Part shown: positions 52,891 through 61,733 of the stretch, piece after piece
Layout of the letters: every line of letters begins with the position of its first letter
How positions within the stretch are numbered: position 1 is the first letter of the stretch
DNA from: Paenibacillus nuruki
Lineage (GTDB): Bacteria; Bacillota; Bacilli; Paenibacillales; Paenibacillaceae
Assembly: GCF_001721045.1 (NCBI RefSeq)
Contig: NZ_MDER01000024.1
Location: forward strand, 1-64,000
Reading direction: 5' to 3'
Length of the DNA: 64,000 bases
The notes under the pieces: model-generated
Seen by the model: only the letters and a program-made list of their open reading frames with translations
Database searches by the model: none
Told to the model about the DNA's origin: nothing
Program-made: the position numbers and the translations under genes

Positions 52891-55800
52891 ATGACCACCT
52901 ATACAGATATTCCACAACCGAAAAAAGTAGGCTTACTCGGTAATTTACCCTTGATCGATGCTGAAGCTCCGTTGCAATCGATTGTAAAGTTATCTTATCA
53001 ATATGGACCGATTTTTCGAATGGAGTTGCCCGGAAGAGAGCAAGTTTACCTTTCCGGACACAAATTAGTACAGGAAGCATGTGATGAATCTCGATTTGAT
53101 AAAAATGTATGGGCACCTCTGCAAAATGTCCGTCCATTTACAGGCGATGGATTATTTACAAGTTGGACGCATGAACCCAATTGGAAAAAAGCACACCATA
53201 TTTTGTTGCCAAGCTTTAGCCAGCGAGCGATGCAAGGGTATCAGAATATGATGGTCGATATTGCTACTCAATTAGTTCAGAAATGGGCACGATTGAATCC
53301 AGACGAAAGTGTCAATGTACCTGAAGATATGACCCGCCTGACACTGGATACGATTGGATTATGTGGTTTTAATTATCGCTTTAATAGCTTCTACCGTGAT
53401 CAACCTCATCCATTTATTGTAAGTATGACTCGTGCATTAGATGAAGCGATGAGTCAATTGCAACGACTAGGTATTCAAGATAAATTAATGATTACGAAAA
53501 AACGGCAGTACAAGCATGATATTGAGCATATGTTCTCTACTGTTGATAAAATTATTGCTGAACGCCGCGAGGGATTGACCGAAGGCAAGGACGATCTGTT
53601 ATCTCATATGCTTAACGGCAAAGACCCTGAGACGGGCGAGACATTAGACGATGAAAATATTCGCTATCAGATGATTACCTTCCTTATTGCTGGACATGAG
53701 ACAACCAGTGGATTGCTATCATTTGCGATATATTATTTGCTCAAAAATAAAGATAAACTGCAAAAAGCATATGAAGAAGTAGATCGTGTATTAGTGGATC
53801 CATTGCCATCGTATAAGCAAGTCAGACAGTTAGATTATATACGAATGATCTTAAATGAAGCATTGCGTCTGTGGCCAACAGCGCCTGCCTTTTCACTATA
53901 TGCCAAAGAAGATACGGTTTTGGATGGTCAATATCATTTGAATAAAGGCGATGCAGTTAGTGTATTGATTCCCAAGTTACATCGGGATACTGAAGCATGG
54001 GGTGAAGATGTAGAAGAATTCCGTCCTGAACGATTTGAAGATGACAGTAAAGTTCCTCATCATGCGTACAAACCGTTTGGTAATGGGCAACGTGCCTGTA
54101 TCGGTCAACAGTTTGCTTTGCATGAAGCGACATTAGTATTAGGAATGGTGTTAAAACATTTTGAGATTATTGATCATACCGATTATCAGCTCAAAATCAA
54201 AGAAACGCTAACCCTCAAACCGGACAATTTTACAATGAAAGTGAAAGTACGCAAAAATCCAACAGCTGTCGCTATTATGGAAGAAAGTCAGCAAGAGCAA
54301 GAAAAAGCGCAAAAAATCGAAGCTGATCCCAAATTAGCAGGTCATAATACCCCATTATTGGTATTGTACGGTTCTAATCTAGGCACAGCTGAAGGGATTG
54401 CACGTGAACTAGCAGAAACTGGTCATTATCTTGGTTTCCATAGTGAAGTCGGAACACTGGATCAATACGCAGCCAAACTACCAACAGAAGGTGCTGTACT
54501 AATCGTTACGGCTTCGTATAATGGCAATCCGCCAGATAATGCGAAGTACTTTGTGGACTGGTTGCAAGGAGCAGAAGCAAGCGCATTACAAGGTGTGAAA
54601 TATGCTGTATTTGGTTGTGGAGATCATAACTGGGCAAGCACCTATCAGAAAATACCTCATTGGGTAGATCAACGATTGAATGAACTGGGAGCACAGCGTC
54701 TTTATGAGCAAGGTGAAGGCGATGCAAGTGATGATTTTGAAAAGCAATTAGATGATTGGAAAGAGCAATTATGGCCGCAATTGATGGGGGCATTCGATCT
54801 TAATTATGCGGGTGGTGACAAGAAAGAACACAGCAATCTATCGGTTAGTTTTGTTAGTGGGATGGTAGGTACACCACTCGCTGAGACCTATGATGCGTTC
54901 CATTCCGAGATTCTAGACAATCGTGAATTGCAACATTATGATAGCGGTCGTAGCACACGACATATTGAAGTGTCTTTGCCTGCCGAAGCATCCTATCGTG
55001 AAGGTGATCATTTAGGCATATTGCCACAGAATCCAGCCAGTCTGATTAAGCGAGTGACCGATCGTTTTCATTTGAAATTGTCAGATCATCTATTGCTTAA
55101 AGGTAGTGGACGTAGTGCAGCTCATTTACCATTAGAACGTCCAGTAAGCTTGCCTGACTTATTAGGACACAGCGTCGAATTACAAGATGCTGCTACACGT
55201 GCACAGATTCGAGAAGTGGCTGCATATACTGTATGTCCACCACATCGTAAAGAACTAGAAGCATTATTAGATGAAGAAAAATACAAAACAGAAGTACTCG
55301 CTAAGCGAATCACTATGCTGGATCTAATCGAACAATATGAAGCTTGCGAAATTCCATTCGACCGTTTCTTGGAATTATTGCCACCACTCAAACCACGTTA
55401 CTATTCAATCTCAAGTTCGCCTAAAGTTCATTCCGATCGAATCAGTATTACGGTAAGTGTTGTACGTGGAGCTGCGCGTAGTGGCAAAGGAGAATATCGT
55501 GGTATTGCTTCTAATTATCTTGCAGAACAAGCCATCGGTTCATCTATCGTTATGTTTATTCGTAGACCGCAATCAGGTTTCCAATTACCTGATGATCCAG
55601 CAACACCGATCATTATGGTAGGACCGGGTACAGGTGTAGCTCCTTTCCGCGGTTTTTTACAAGCCAGAGAAGTATTACAACAAGAAGGCAAAACACTGGG
55701 ACAAGCTCATCTATACTTTGGTTGCCGTCATCCAGAACACGACTTTTTGTATCGTGAAGAATTAGAACAATATGCACATAAAGGAATTGTGACATTGCAT

Positions 55801-56067
55801 ACTGCTTTTTCTCGTGAAAAAGAAGAAGTCAAAGTATATGTTCAACATCAAATGAAGAAAGATACTCCTATGCTAATCGAACTGATAGATCAAGGTGCTC
55901 ATTTCTATATCTGTGGAGATGGAACGAAGATGGCTCCAGATGTAGAGCAAACTTTGCGAGAAGCGTATCAAGAAGTGCATGGAGCAAGTGAAGAACAATC
56001 CGTACAATGGCTAGACGACCTACTCAGTAAAGGTCAATATGCTAAAGATGTATGGACAGGGATCTAA
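52891..56067 (+). CDS. Self-sufficient fatty-acid hydroxylase, cytochrome P450 CYP102A type
   Basis: Natural fusion of 1058 residues. Residues 1-460 are the P450: [11 protein letters not shown] with Phe89 as in BM3, AGHETTSG oxygen-activation motif at 267-274, ExxR in NEALRLWP, and heme ligand C403 in [11 protein letters not shown]. The PGRE...Y segment near 47-53 matches the fatty-acid carboxylate site. Residues 490-640 are an FMN flavodoxin domain ([12 protein letters not shown]). Residues 670-1058 are the FAD/NADPH reductase ([28 protein letters not shown]). Expected reaction: subterminal hydroxylation of long-chain fatty acids with NADPH. AAGGAGGAA precedes the ATG. Confidence 0.95.
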   Translation: MTTYTDIPQPKKVGLLGNLPLIDAEAPLQSIVKLSYQYGPIFRMELPGREQVYLSGHKLVQEACDESRFDKNVWAPLQNVRPFTGDGLFTSWTHEPNWKKAHHILLPSFSQRAMQGYQNMMVDIATQLVQKWARLNPDESVNVPEDMTRLTLDTIGLCGFNYRFNSFYRDQPHPFIVSMTRALDEAMSQLQRLGIQDKLMITKKRQYKHDIEHMFSTVDKIIAERREGLTEGKDDLLSHMLNGKDPETGETLDDENIRYQMITFLIAGHETTSGLLSFAIYYLLKNKDKLQKAYEEVDRVLVDPLPSYKQVRQLDYIRMILNEALRLWPTAPAFSLYAKEDTVLDGQYHLNKGDAVSVLIPKLHRDTEAWGEDVEEFRPERFEDDSKVPHHAYKPFGNGQRACIGQQFALHEATLVLGMVLKHFEIIDHTDYQLKIKETLTLKPDNFTMKVKVRKNPTAVAIMEESQQEQEKAQKIEADPKLAGHNTPLLVLYGSNLGTAEGIARELAETGHYLGFHSEVGTLDQYAAKLPTEGAVLIVTASYNGNPPDNAKYFVDWLQGAEASALQGVKYAVFGCGDHNWASTYQKIPHWVDQRLNELGAQRLYEQGEGDASDDFEKQLDDWKEQLWPQLMGAFDLNYAGGDKKEHSNLSVSFVSGMVGTPLAETYDAFHSEILDNRELQHYDSGRSTRHIEVSLPAEASYREGDHLGILPQNPASLIKRVTDRFHLKLSDHLLLKGSGRSAAHLPLERPVSLPDLLGHSVELQDAATRAQIREVAAYTVCPPHRKELEALLDEEKYKTEVLAKRITMLDLIEQYEACEIPFDRFLELLPPLKPRYYSISSSPKVHSDRISITVSVVRGAARSGKGEYRGIASNYLAEQAIGSSIVMFIRRPQSGFQLPDDPATPIIMVGPGTGVAPFRGFLQAREVLQQEGKTLGQAHLYFGCRHPEHDFLYREELEQYAHKGIVTLHTAFSREKEEVKVYVQHQMKKDTPMLIELIDQGAHFYICGDGTKMAPDVEQTLREAYQEVHGASEEQSVQWLDDLLSKGQYAKDVWTGI

Positions 56068-56119
56068 AAAGTAGAACCAAGAATCTCAAAATAATCGTTA
56101 AACTACCTTCAAACAGAAT

Positions 56120-56187
56120 ACCTTCAAGATTTTATTCAGTTCTTTTGTATTCGAGCTGGATTGAATATTTGAAGGTGTTTTTTTTTA
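56120..56187 (+). terminator. Intrinsic terminator of the TetR-P450 operon
   Basis: ACCTTCAA (56120-56127) pairs with TTGAAGGT (56169-56176), with ATTCAG/CTGGAT-type pairing inside, then nine T. Confidence 0.8.
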
Positions 56188-56255
56188 TTTATTATTAAAT
56201 TTAATGACATGAAAAATTCGAAACAGTGAATAGAAGGATATAACAATCACAAAAT

Positions 56256-56298
56256 GGCTAGAACCGACGAGGGATAGCCGGAAATGAGCAACTCATTT
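56256..56298 (+). other. Two adjacent hairpins, possible structured RNA
   Basis: GGCTA/TAGCC (56256-56279) encloses a purine-rich 14-base loop. It is followed after three bases by AAATGAG-CAA-CTCATTT, a perfect seven-pair stem with a three-base loop. No T run follows. Not assigned to a known class. Confidence 0.35.
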
Positions 56299-56547
56299 AA
56301 ACAGAACGTATATGAGTACAAAAGTAATTAATGATTATTTCAATATATGAAAAATTCACAATAGAAAACCAAAAATCACGTATTAATGGCTATATTCCAA
56401 CACCACGATCTCTAGTTATGTCATTAAAGACTGCTTAACTTTTCAAACCAGTGAAAATTTCATATAATAGAACATGGACAGATGTTCTGATGGGATAACC
56501 CTTTGGATAACGGGTCACACACCAGTATGCAGAAGGGGGACGAGAAA

Positions 56548-56910
56548 ATGGCGTTTATGATTGCACAACGAGCCTTTATCAAATTGTATCTGATTTCTAT
56601 GGTTGAAGAACATCATGGATATGGATATGAGATGCTTGAAGAGATGAAAGCACGATTTGAGTCGTTTGGTTATTCTCCTCCACAGAGCGAAATTTATCGA
56701 GCTTTGCACGAATTGGTGCATGATGGTGTACTTTACCGGACGAAGCAATTAAAAGGTAATGATCCCAAAGTCGATTTTCAGGAGATTGTTATTTATCATT
56801 TTACAGATGATGGGCATGAGAAAGCGAATCTGTATAAGAAACAAGTAAAGGTCGATCTGGACCGATGTATCGGAATGCTCACCAAAGCCGCCACAGACAA
56901 TTACAAATAA
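56548..56910 (+). CDS. rtp: Replication terminator protein (Rtp)-like winged helix protein
   Basis: Protein of 120 residues, compared with 122 for B. subtilis Rtp. From memory the two align end to end: QRAFIKLYLISM, YGYEMLEEMKARFESFGY, SEIYRALHELVHDGVL, VIYHFTDDGHEKANLYKKQVK and VDLDRC near the C-terminal dimerisation helix. Rtp dimers bind Ter sites and stop replication forks from one side. PadR regulators share this fold, so a transcription factor is the alternative. ATG 56548 fits AAGGGGGACG; upstream starts are weaker. It stands alone between the P450 and oxidoreductase genes. Confidence 0.72.
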   Translation: MAFMIAQRAFIKLYLISMVEEHHGYGYEMLEEMKARFESFGYSPPQSEIYRALHELVHDGVLYRTKQLKGNDPKVDFQEIVIYHFTDDGHEKANLYKKQVKVDLDRCIGMLTKAATDNYK

Positions 56911-57001
56911 CTACAAATGGGTATATAGTGTAGAAATGAGTTAAACTCCTTGCCGGAAAGTTAAAATCATTTAATTTAAAACGAAGGGAAGGAATACAAT
57001 C

Positions 57002-58009
57002 ATGACTGAACGTAAATTAAAGTGGGGCATTATGAGCACCGCAGGGATTGCTGTAAGCGCCGTCATCCCTTCTATTCATGAATCGTTACGTAATGAAACA
57101 TTAGCGATTGCAAGTCGTTCGTTAGAACTGGCGCAAGTAGTAGCCGAACAGTGCAATATTCCAAGAGCCTATGGTAGCTATGAAGAGTTATTAGCTGATC
57201 CTGATATTGATGCCGTGTATATTCCATTGCCGAATCATTTGCACAAAGAATGGACGATCAAATCAGCAGAAGCTGGCAAACATGTATTATGTGAAAAGCC
57301 TGCGGCACTGGATGCGCAAGAAGCGGCTGAAATGGTGGACGTATGTCGTAGATCAGGGGTGTTATTTGCCGAAGGATTTATGTATCGTTACCATCCGAAG
57401 CATGCACGTGTCAGAGATATTATTGAATCCGGCGAGATTGGTACGATTCGTTCGATGCATGGACGATTTACATCTAACAATGCAGAAGATATTGATAACG
57501 TAAGATATCGCCGTGAAATGGGTGGCGGCTCATTATATGATTTGGGTGTCTATCCTGTCTCTGCTGCACGTATGTATTTCGGGTCTGAACCTGTAGCTGT
57601 AACCGTACAAGGATTCTTTTCTTCTAAACATGATCATGTCGATATGATGGCATCCGGTCTGATTGAATTTCCAGGTTCGGCTTCATTAACCTTTGAATGT
57701 GGAATGTGGGCATATCCAAGCTGTGCTCTAGAAATTGTAGGTACCAAAGGGCGTATTAAATTACCATATGCTTTTGGACGCAATGACAGTGAAGATGAAC
57801 CTCAAGTCGTCATCTATACCGATGAAGGCAAGCGCGGAGAAAATGTACAAGTGGCTAATCACTTTGCTCTTCAAGTCGATGCTTTTGCCGCAGCTGTAAT
57901 TGATGGAACTCCATTACCTTATAGCCCGGAAGATGCAATCCGCAATACCAAAGTCATCGCCGCATGTCTAGAATCCGCCAAACGCGGAGAAAAAATCCGC
58001 CTTGTCTAG
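57002..58009 (+). CDS. Gfo/Idh/MocA family oxidoreductase
   Basis: NAD(P)-dependent oxidoreductase of 335 residues. The N-terminal Rossmann domain has KWGIMSTAGIAVSAVIPSI, then DAVYIPLPNHLHKEW and the family hallmark GKHVLCEKPAALDAQEA with the catalytic EKP Lys. The C-terminal beta-sheet domain includes GGGSLYDLGVYPVSAARMYFG. Such enzymes act on sugars, inositols or dihydrodiols. GGGAAGGAA precedes the ATG. The aldose-epimerase gene follows after a repeat, suggesting sugar metabolism. Confidence 0.9.
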   Translation: MTERKLKWGIMSTAGIAVSAVIPSIHESLRNETLAIASRSLELAQVVAEQCNIPRAYGSYEELLADPDIDAVYIPLPNHLHKEWTIKSAEAGKHVLCEKPAALDAQEAAEMVDVCRRSGVLFAEGFMYRYHPKHARVRDIIESGEIGTIRSMHGRFTSNNAEDIDNVRYRREMGGGSLYDLGVYPVSAARMYFGSEPVAVTVQGFFSSKHDHVDMMASGLIEFPGSASLTFECGMWAYPSCALEIVGTKGRIKLPYAFGRNDSEDEPQVVIYTDEGKRGENVQVANHFALQVDAFAAAVIDGTPLPYSPEDAIRNTKVIAACLESAKRGEKIRLV

Positions 58010-58151
58010 CATTTGGCAATAAAAATGCGATATTTTCTAGTAAAACCAAAAATGATTTTTGCAAAGCAAAATATCTTACGTAAGCGTTTGGCAGTAAAAA
58101 CGCGACATCATCTAGTAAAATCAAAAATGATTTTTGCGAAGTGAATATCTG
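58009..58151. repeat. Tandem intergenic repeat, two units of about 75 bp
   Basis: Unit 1 starts at 58009 and unit 2 at 58084. About 68 bases of each can be aligned, with roughly 85-90 percent identity. Each unit opens with a stem, GCATTT/AAATGC in unit 1 and GCGTTT/AAACGC in unit 2. The paired base change keeps the stem, so the RNA or hairpin shape appears conserved. Each unit also holds CAAAAATGATTTTTG, itself palindromic. The repeat begins right at the stop codon of the upstream gene. Confidence 0.75.
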
Positions 58152-58188
58152 ATATTCTATCCTACTATAAGAAAAGGGGAATTTGTTC

Positions 58189-59190
58189 ATGTCTAATCTT
58201 ACTAGCGCTTCCGAACAATCTTATCAAGGAGAACCTGCTATTGTACTTACTTATGCAGGGCAAGAAGCGATTGTATTGCCAGCAATAGGAGCGAATCTGA
58301 TTGCTTATCGTGATAATGAAAAAGGATATCGCTTTTTACGTGAACCGAAAGAAAATGAAATGGATGCTTTTCGAGCCAATCCAGGTGTCAATGGGATTCC
58401 CGTTCTTTTCCCACCGAACCGTTATGAAGATGGAACGTTTACATGGAATGGTAAAACGTACACATTCCCGATTAATGAAGTTGAAACGCATAATCATTTG
58501 CATGGATTTTTGCATACCATTCCTTGGAATGTGGATGTATATGAAGCTAATGCACAATCAAGTTCAGTCTTACTTAGTGTAAGTGTCGATGAGCATCATG
58601 AAGTATATAAATATTTCCCGCATTTGTTTACAGTGAAATTAAAATATACATTGTCGGCAGAAGGGTTGTTGCAACAAATTCAAATTCGTAATGATGGTGC
58701 AGAAGATATGCCAGTTATGCTTGCTTTCCATACTGCATTAAATGCTCCGTTTGCACCGGATAGTAAGTCAGAAGATATGTCTTTCAAAGCAACGATCGGT
58801 AAGCGTTACCAGATGACAGAGCGTATGTTACCGACAGGTGAATTCCAACCACTATCTACTTGGGAAGAGCAATTCCAAAACGGTGGAGCGAATCCTTCAG
58901 GCGAAGAAGCAGATAACCATTATACAGCTGTGCCACAACGTGGACGTAACTTTACAGAAATCACAGATACTCGTCTAGGTGTGAAATTAGTCTATGATGT
59001 CGGAACGGCTTATAAGCATTGGATGATCTGGAACAATATCGCATGCGGCGAATTTATCTGCCCTGAGCCACAGACCAATCTAGTCAATGCACCTAATGTG
59101 GATCTTCCAGATGATGAAAAAGGACTATTTCGTCTGGAGCAAGGCGAAATTTGGGAAGAAAGTTCCCGTTTGTACACCATCGAGAGTTAA
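58189..59190 (+). CDS. Aldose 1-epimerase family protein
   Basis: Mutarotase-type protein of 333 residues. It has IVLPAIGANLIAYRD at the N-terminus, NPGVNGIPVLFPPNRYEDGTF, the catalytic-region NHLHGFLHTIPW (first His) and a later FHTALNAPF (second His), and ends with the metal/sugar-binding FICPEPQTNLVNAPN. It is expected to interconvert alpha and beta anomers of a hexose in the cytoplasm, though many such homologues have untested substrates. AAAAGGGGA precedes ATG 58189; TTG 58183 is less likely. Confidence 0.88.
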   Translation: MSNLTSASEQSYQGEPAIVLTYAGQEAIVLPAIGANLIAYRDNEKGYRFLREPKENEMDAFRANPGVNGIPVLFPPNRYEDGTFTWNGKTYTFPINEVETHNHLHGFLHTIPWNVDVYEANAQSSSVLLSVSVDEHHEVYKYFPHLFTVKLKYTLSAEGLLQQIQIRNDGAEDMPVMLAFHTALNAPFAPDSKSEDMSFKATIGKRYQMTERMLPTGEFQPLSTWEEQFQNGGANPSGEEADNHYTAVPQRGRNFTEITDTRLGVKLVYDVGTAYKHWMIWNNIACGEFICPEPQTNLVNAPNVDLPDDEKGLFRLEQGEIWEESSRLYTIES

Positions 59191-59253
59191 GATAATGCTA
59201 CAATTCTTTGTCGCTTAAAGAATAAAAAAATGCTCAACAATAAAGAAATATCC

Positions 59254-59287
59254 AAAAACGCTATCGTTAACAAGATAGCGTTTTTTT
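59254..59287 (+). terminator. Intrinsic terminator after the epimerase gene
   Basis: AAAAACGCTATC (59254-59265) pairs with GATAGCGTTTTT (59274-59285) around an 8-base loop, then T. Confidence 0.9.
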
Positions 59288-59301
59288 GCTGTTTATATGA
59301 A

Positions 59302-59340
59302 TTTACATAGAGTTGATATTCAAAGGGTTTAGAATTCACA
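59302..59340 (+). promoter_or_regulatory. PhoP-box-like array upstream of the alkaline phosphatase
   Basis: TTTACA (59302), TTGATA (59313) and TTCACA (59335) lie at exact 11-base spacing; the slot at 59324 is degenerate. The Bacillus PhoP consensus is four TTHACA-like hexamers spaced by five bases. A -10 TATAGT at 59350-59355 starts 9 bases after the array, as in PhoP-activated promoters. Confidence 0.65.
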
Positions 59341-59414
59341 AATGATCGGTATAGTGAATATGGTTGTTGATACATATATTTTATAATTTATAAAAAAAGG
59401 GGATTTACAAACAA

Positions 59415-60773
59415 ATGAAACAAACAATGAAAAAAATGATCGCAATTGCAGCTCTGGCTGGAATTACTTTGACAAGTGGAGTGGCGCAGACTGCACTTGC
59501 ACAAGACGATGTGAACACAGAAGTGAATCAACCGGCTAAAGTGAAAAATGTTATTTTTCTAATTGGCGATGGCATGGGGCCTTCTTATATGACCGCTTAT
59601 CGCTATTTCAAAGATAACCCTGCAACCAAAGCAGTAGAAAAAACAGCATTCGATGCATATCTTGTAGGTGCACAGACAACATACCCTGATGATGATTCTG
59701 AAAATATTACAGATTCAGCTTCAGCGGCAACAGCGATGTCTGGTGGTGTCAAAACATACAATGCAGCAATAGCGGTTGATAATGACAAATCCAACGTCAA
59801 AACAGTGCTAGAACAAGCGAAAGAAAACGGCAAATCAACCGGTCTTGTCGCAACTTCTGAGATTACTCACGCGACACCAGCAGCTTTTGGTGCTCATGAT
59901 CCGAGTCGTAAAAATATGGCAGGGATTGCAGACGATTATTTTGATGAGATGATCAACGGTAAGCATAAAGTAGATGTATTGCTTGGCGGAGGTAAAGATT
60001 ATTTCGTACGTAAAGACCGCAATTTGACAGAAGAGTTTAAAAAAGCAGGTTATTCTTATGTGACAGATCGCAACGGTCTATTGAACAATAATAGTAATCA
60101 ATTGTTAGGTTTGTTCGCTCCAGGTGGATTGGATAAAGCCATTGACCGTACAAGTAAAACTCCTTCTTTACAAGAAATGACGAATGCAGCAATCAAACGT
60201 CTAGATCAAAATGACAAAGGATTCTTCTTAATGGTAGAAGGAAGTCAGATTGATTGGGCAGGTCATGATAATGATGTTGTCGGAGCGATGAGCGAAATGG
60301 GCGATTTTGAAAAAGCGTATCAAGCGGCTATCGACTTTGCGAAAAAAGATGGCGAAACTTTAGTGGTAGCGACAGCAGATCACTCTACAGGTGGAATGAC
60401 TCTGGGTGCTGGTGGCGAGTATAATTTCAAAGTAGAATCGTTAAAAGCAGCTAAACGCACACCTGACTTTATGGCAAATGAAATTGCTAAAGGTGCAAAT
60501 GTGAAAAGTACACTGAGAAAATATATCTCTATTCCTTTAACAGCAACTGAAATTCAATCGGTACAAAAAGCAGCTGTGAAAAAAGATGTAACTACGATTG
60601 ATAATGCGATTGAGAAGATTTTTGATACACGTTCCTTTACAGGTTGGACAACAGGCGGACACACAGGTGAAGATGTGCCTGTGTATGCTTTTGGCCCACA
60701 AAAAGAACAATTTGCAGGTCTGATCGATAATACAGACAATGCTCGAATTATCTTCTCTTTGTTAAAACAATAA
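59415..60773 (+). CDS. Secreted alkaline phosphatase (PhoA/PhoB type)
   Basis: Exported phosphomonoesterase of 452 residues that frees phosphate from organic esters. A signal peptide fills residues 1-30 (ending QTALAQDD). Metal-site and active-site motifs are complete: FLIGDGMGPSYM, nucleophile Ser in DSASAATAMSGG, THATPAAFGAHD, GSQIDWAGHDND, TADHSTGG and TGGHTGEDVPV. The ATG follows AAAGGGGAT. The upstream PhoP-like box suggests induction under phosphate starvation. Ends in a strong terminator. Confidence 0.95.
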   Translation: MKQTMKKMIAIAALAGITLTSGVAQTALAQDDVNTEVNQPAKVKNVIFLIGDGMGPSYMTAYRYFKDNPATKAVEKTAFDAYLVGAQTTYPDDDSENITDSASAATAMSGGVKTYNAAIAVDNDKSNVKTVLEQAKENGKSTGLVATSEITHATPAAFGAHDPSRKNMAGIADDYFDEMINGKHKVDVLLGGGKDYFVRKDRNLTEEFKKAGYSYVTDRNGLLNNNSNQLLGLFAPGGLDKAIDRTSKTPSLQEMTNAAIKRLDQNDKGFFLMVEGSQIDWAGHDNDVVGAMSEMGDFEKAYQAAIDFAKKDGETLVVATADHSTGGMTLGAGGEYNFKVESLKAAKRTPDFMANEIAKGANVKSTLRKYISIPLTATEIQSVQKAAVKKDVTTIDNAIEKIFDTRSFTGWTTGGHTGEDVPVYAFGPQKEQFAGLIDNTDNARIIFSLLKQ

Positions 60774-60798
60774 TTCATTTAATACATTGAAATACAAG

Positions 60799-60866
60799 AA
60801 CAAGCTTTACAACTGCCTGATGCGAACAAAGCATCATTCTAAGGTAGAAGTAAAGCTTGTTTTTTT
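60799..60866 (+). terminator. Intrinsic terminator after the alkaline phosphatase gene
   Basis: AACAAGCTTTAC (60799-60810) pairs with GTAAAGCTTGTT (60850-60861), a GATGC/GCATC hairpin lies inside, and T follows. Confidence 0.9.
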
Positions 60867-60909
60867 ACGTTTTGCTAATATAAATATAGTCATATTCACT
60901 AAAAAACCT

Positions 60910-60929
60910 AAATCGTAATTATTTTGTTT
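60910..60929. promoter_or_regulatory. Zur-box-like site 1 (one strong half)
   Basis: AAATCGTAAT is a perfect left half of the Bacillus Zur consensus (AAATCGTAATNATTACGATTT); the right half is degenerate (6 of 9). It ends 7 bases before a consensus -35 TTGACA. Confidence 0.5.
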
Positions 60930-60936
60930 AAATAGG

Positions 60937-60966
60937 TTGACAAGAGGAATAGCATAGGAGTAAAGT
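60937..60966 (+). promoter_or_regulatory. Sigma-A promoter of the zinc ABC operon
   Basis: Perfect -35 TTGACA (60937-60942), 18 bases, -10 TAAAGT (60961-60966, four of six). It lies between two Zur-like sites. Confidence 0.55.
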
Positions 60967-60980
60967 TATTCAGGTGGTAT

Positions 60981-60995
60981 TCGTAAAAATTACGA
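60981..60995. promoter_or_regulatory. Zur box 2 upstream of znuCBA
   Basis: TCGTAAAAATTACGA matches the Zur 7-1-7 core TCGTAATNATTACGA at all but one base. It lies just downstream of the predicted transcription start, where zinc-bound Zur would repress. Confidence 0.72.
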
Positions 60996-61028
60996 TAAGA
61001 ACGGAAAGAATGGAAGGAGCGCTATATC

Positions 61029-61733
61029 TTGTTATTAGCTTCGATGCAAGACGTTATTTTTGGATATGATCGTGAGCCGGTAGTGAATCGGTTGTCGATG
61101 GAAATATATAGTAATGAATTTTTGGCTTTAAGTGGCCCCAATGGTGCTGCCAAAACCACTTCACTCAAGTTATTGCTTGGTATATTGAAACCTTGGAGTG
61201 GACAAGTACAGATTAAGCGTAATGAAAAAGGGTCCAAACCCGTGATCGGTTATGTCCCACAACAAGTATCCTCATTTAATAGCGGTTTCCCGAGTACGGT
61301 CTATGAATTAGTTCGTTCCGGTTGTCATATGAATCTTGGATTATTTAGACGTTTTGGTGCTCAGCAAGCGCAGTTAGTTCAGTCATCTCTTGAAGCTGTA
61401 GGCATGTGGGAACTTCGTGATCGTAAGATCGGGGAATTATCTGGTGGACAGAAGCAACGTGTCTGTATCGCACGTGCGCTTGCCCAAGAACCTGATGTGC
61501 TTATTCTAGATGAGCCTACAACAGGAATGGACTTGGAAAGTCGTAAAGGATTTTATGAATTAATGCGTCATCATGTACAAAAGCATGGACGTACAGTAGT
61601 TATGGTTACACACGGACTTGAAGAAGCAGAACCATATTTGGATCGTATTATTCGTTTGGAGAGAGAGGAGGGTGGAGGATGGGCATGTTTGACTACGAGT
61701 TCATGCAGCGCGCGTTTTGGGCCGGAGGAATGA
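61029..61733 (+). CDS. znuC: Zinc ABC transporter ATP-binding protein
   Basis: ATPase of a high-affinity zinc importer, 234 residues. The family-specific GYVPQQVSSFNSGFPSTVYELV, signature LSGGQKQRVCIARALA, Walker B VLILDEPTTG and H-loop VTHG are seen. The Walker A is GPNGAAKTT, with Ala in place of the usual Gly before Lys. The start is TTG 61029, 9 bases after AAGGAG, and the protein aligns with B. subtilis ZnuC from there. Its 3' end overlaps the permease gene by about 50 bases in another frame. Confidence 0.93.
   Translation: MLLASMQDVIFGYDREPVVNRLSMEIYSNEFLALSGPNGAAKTTSLKLLLGILKPWSGQVQIKRNEKGSKPVIGYVPQQVSSFNSGFPSTVYELVRSGCHMNLGLFRRFGAQQAQLVQSSLEAVGMWELRDRKIGELSGGQKQRVCIARALAQEPDVLILDEPTTGMDLESRKGFYELMRHHVQKHGRTVVMVTHGLEEAEPYLDRIIRLEREEGGGWACLTTSSCSARFGPEE

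Larger units (their letters stand above)
56068..56547. other. Intergenic region ahead of the Rtp-like gene
   Basis: About 480 bases: terminator of the P450 operon, a compact two-hairpin element (56256-56298), and a TATAAT-like box near 56464. If the downstream gene is a true Rtp, replication terminator sites might lie here; the closest match is a GTACAAAA core near 56316, which is weak. Confidence 0.45.

Noticed and set aside
57954-58190. Minus-strand frame of 78 codons with repeated peptide segments
   Set aside because: The repeat in the peptide simply reflects the tandem intergenic DNA repeat; there is no ribosome site and it overlaps the end of a real gene.
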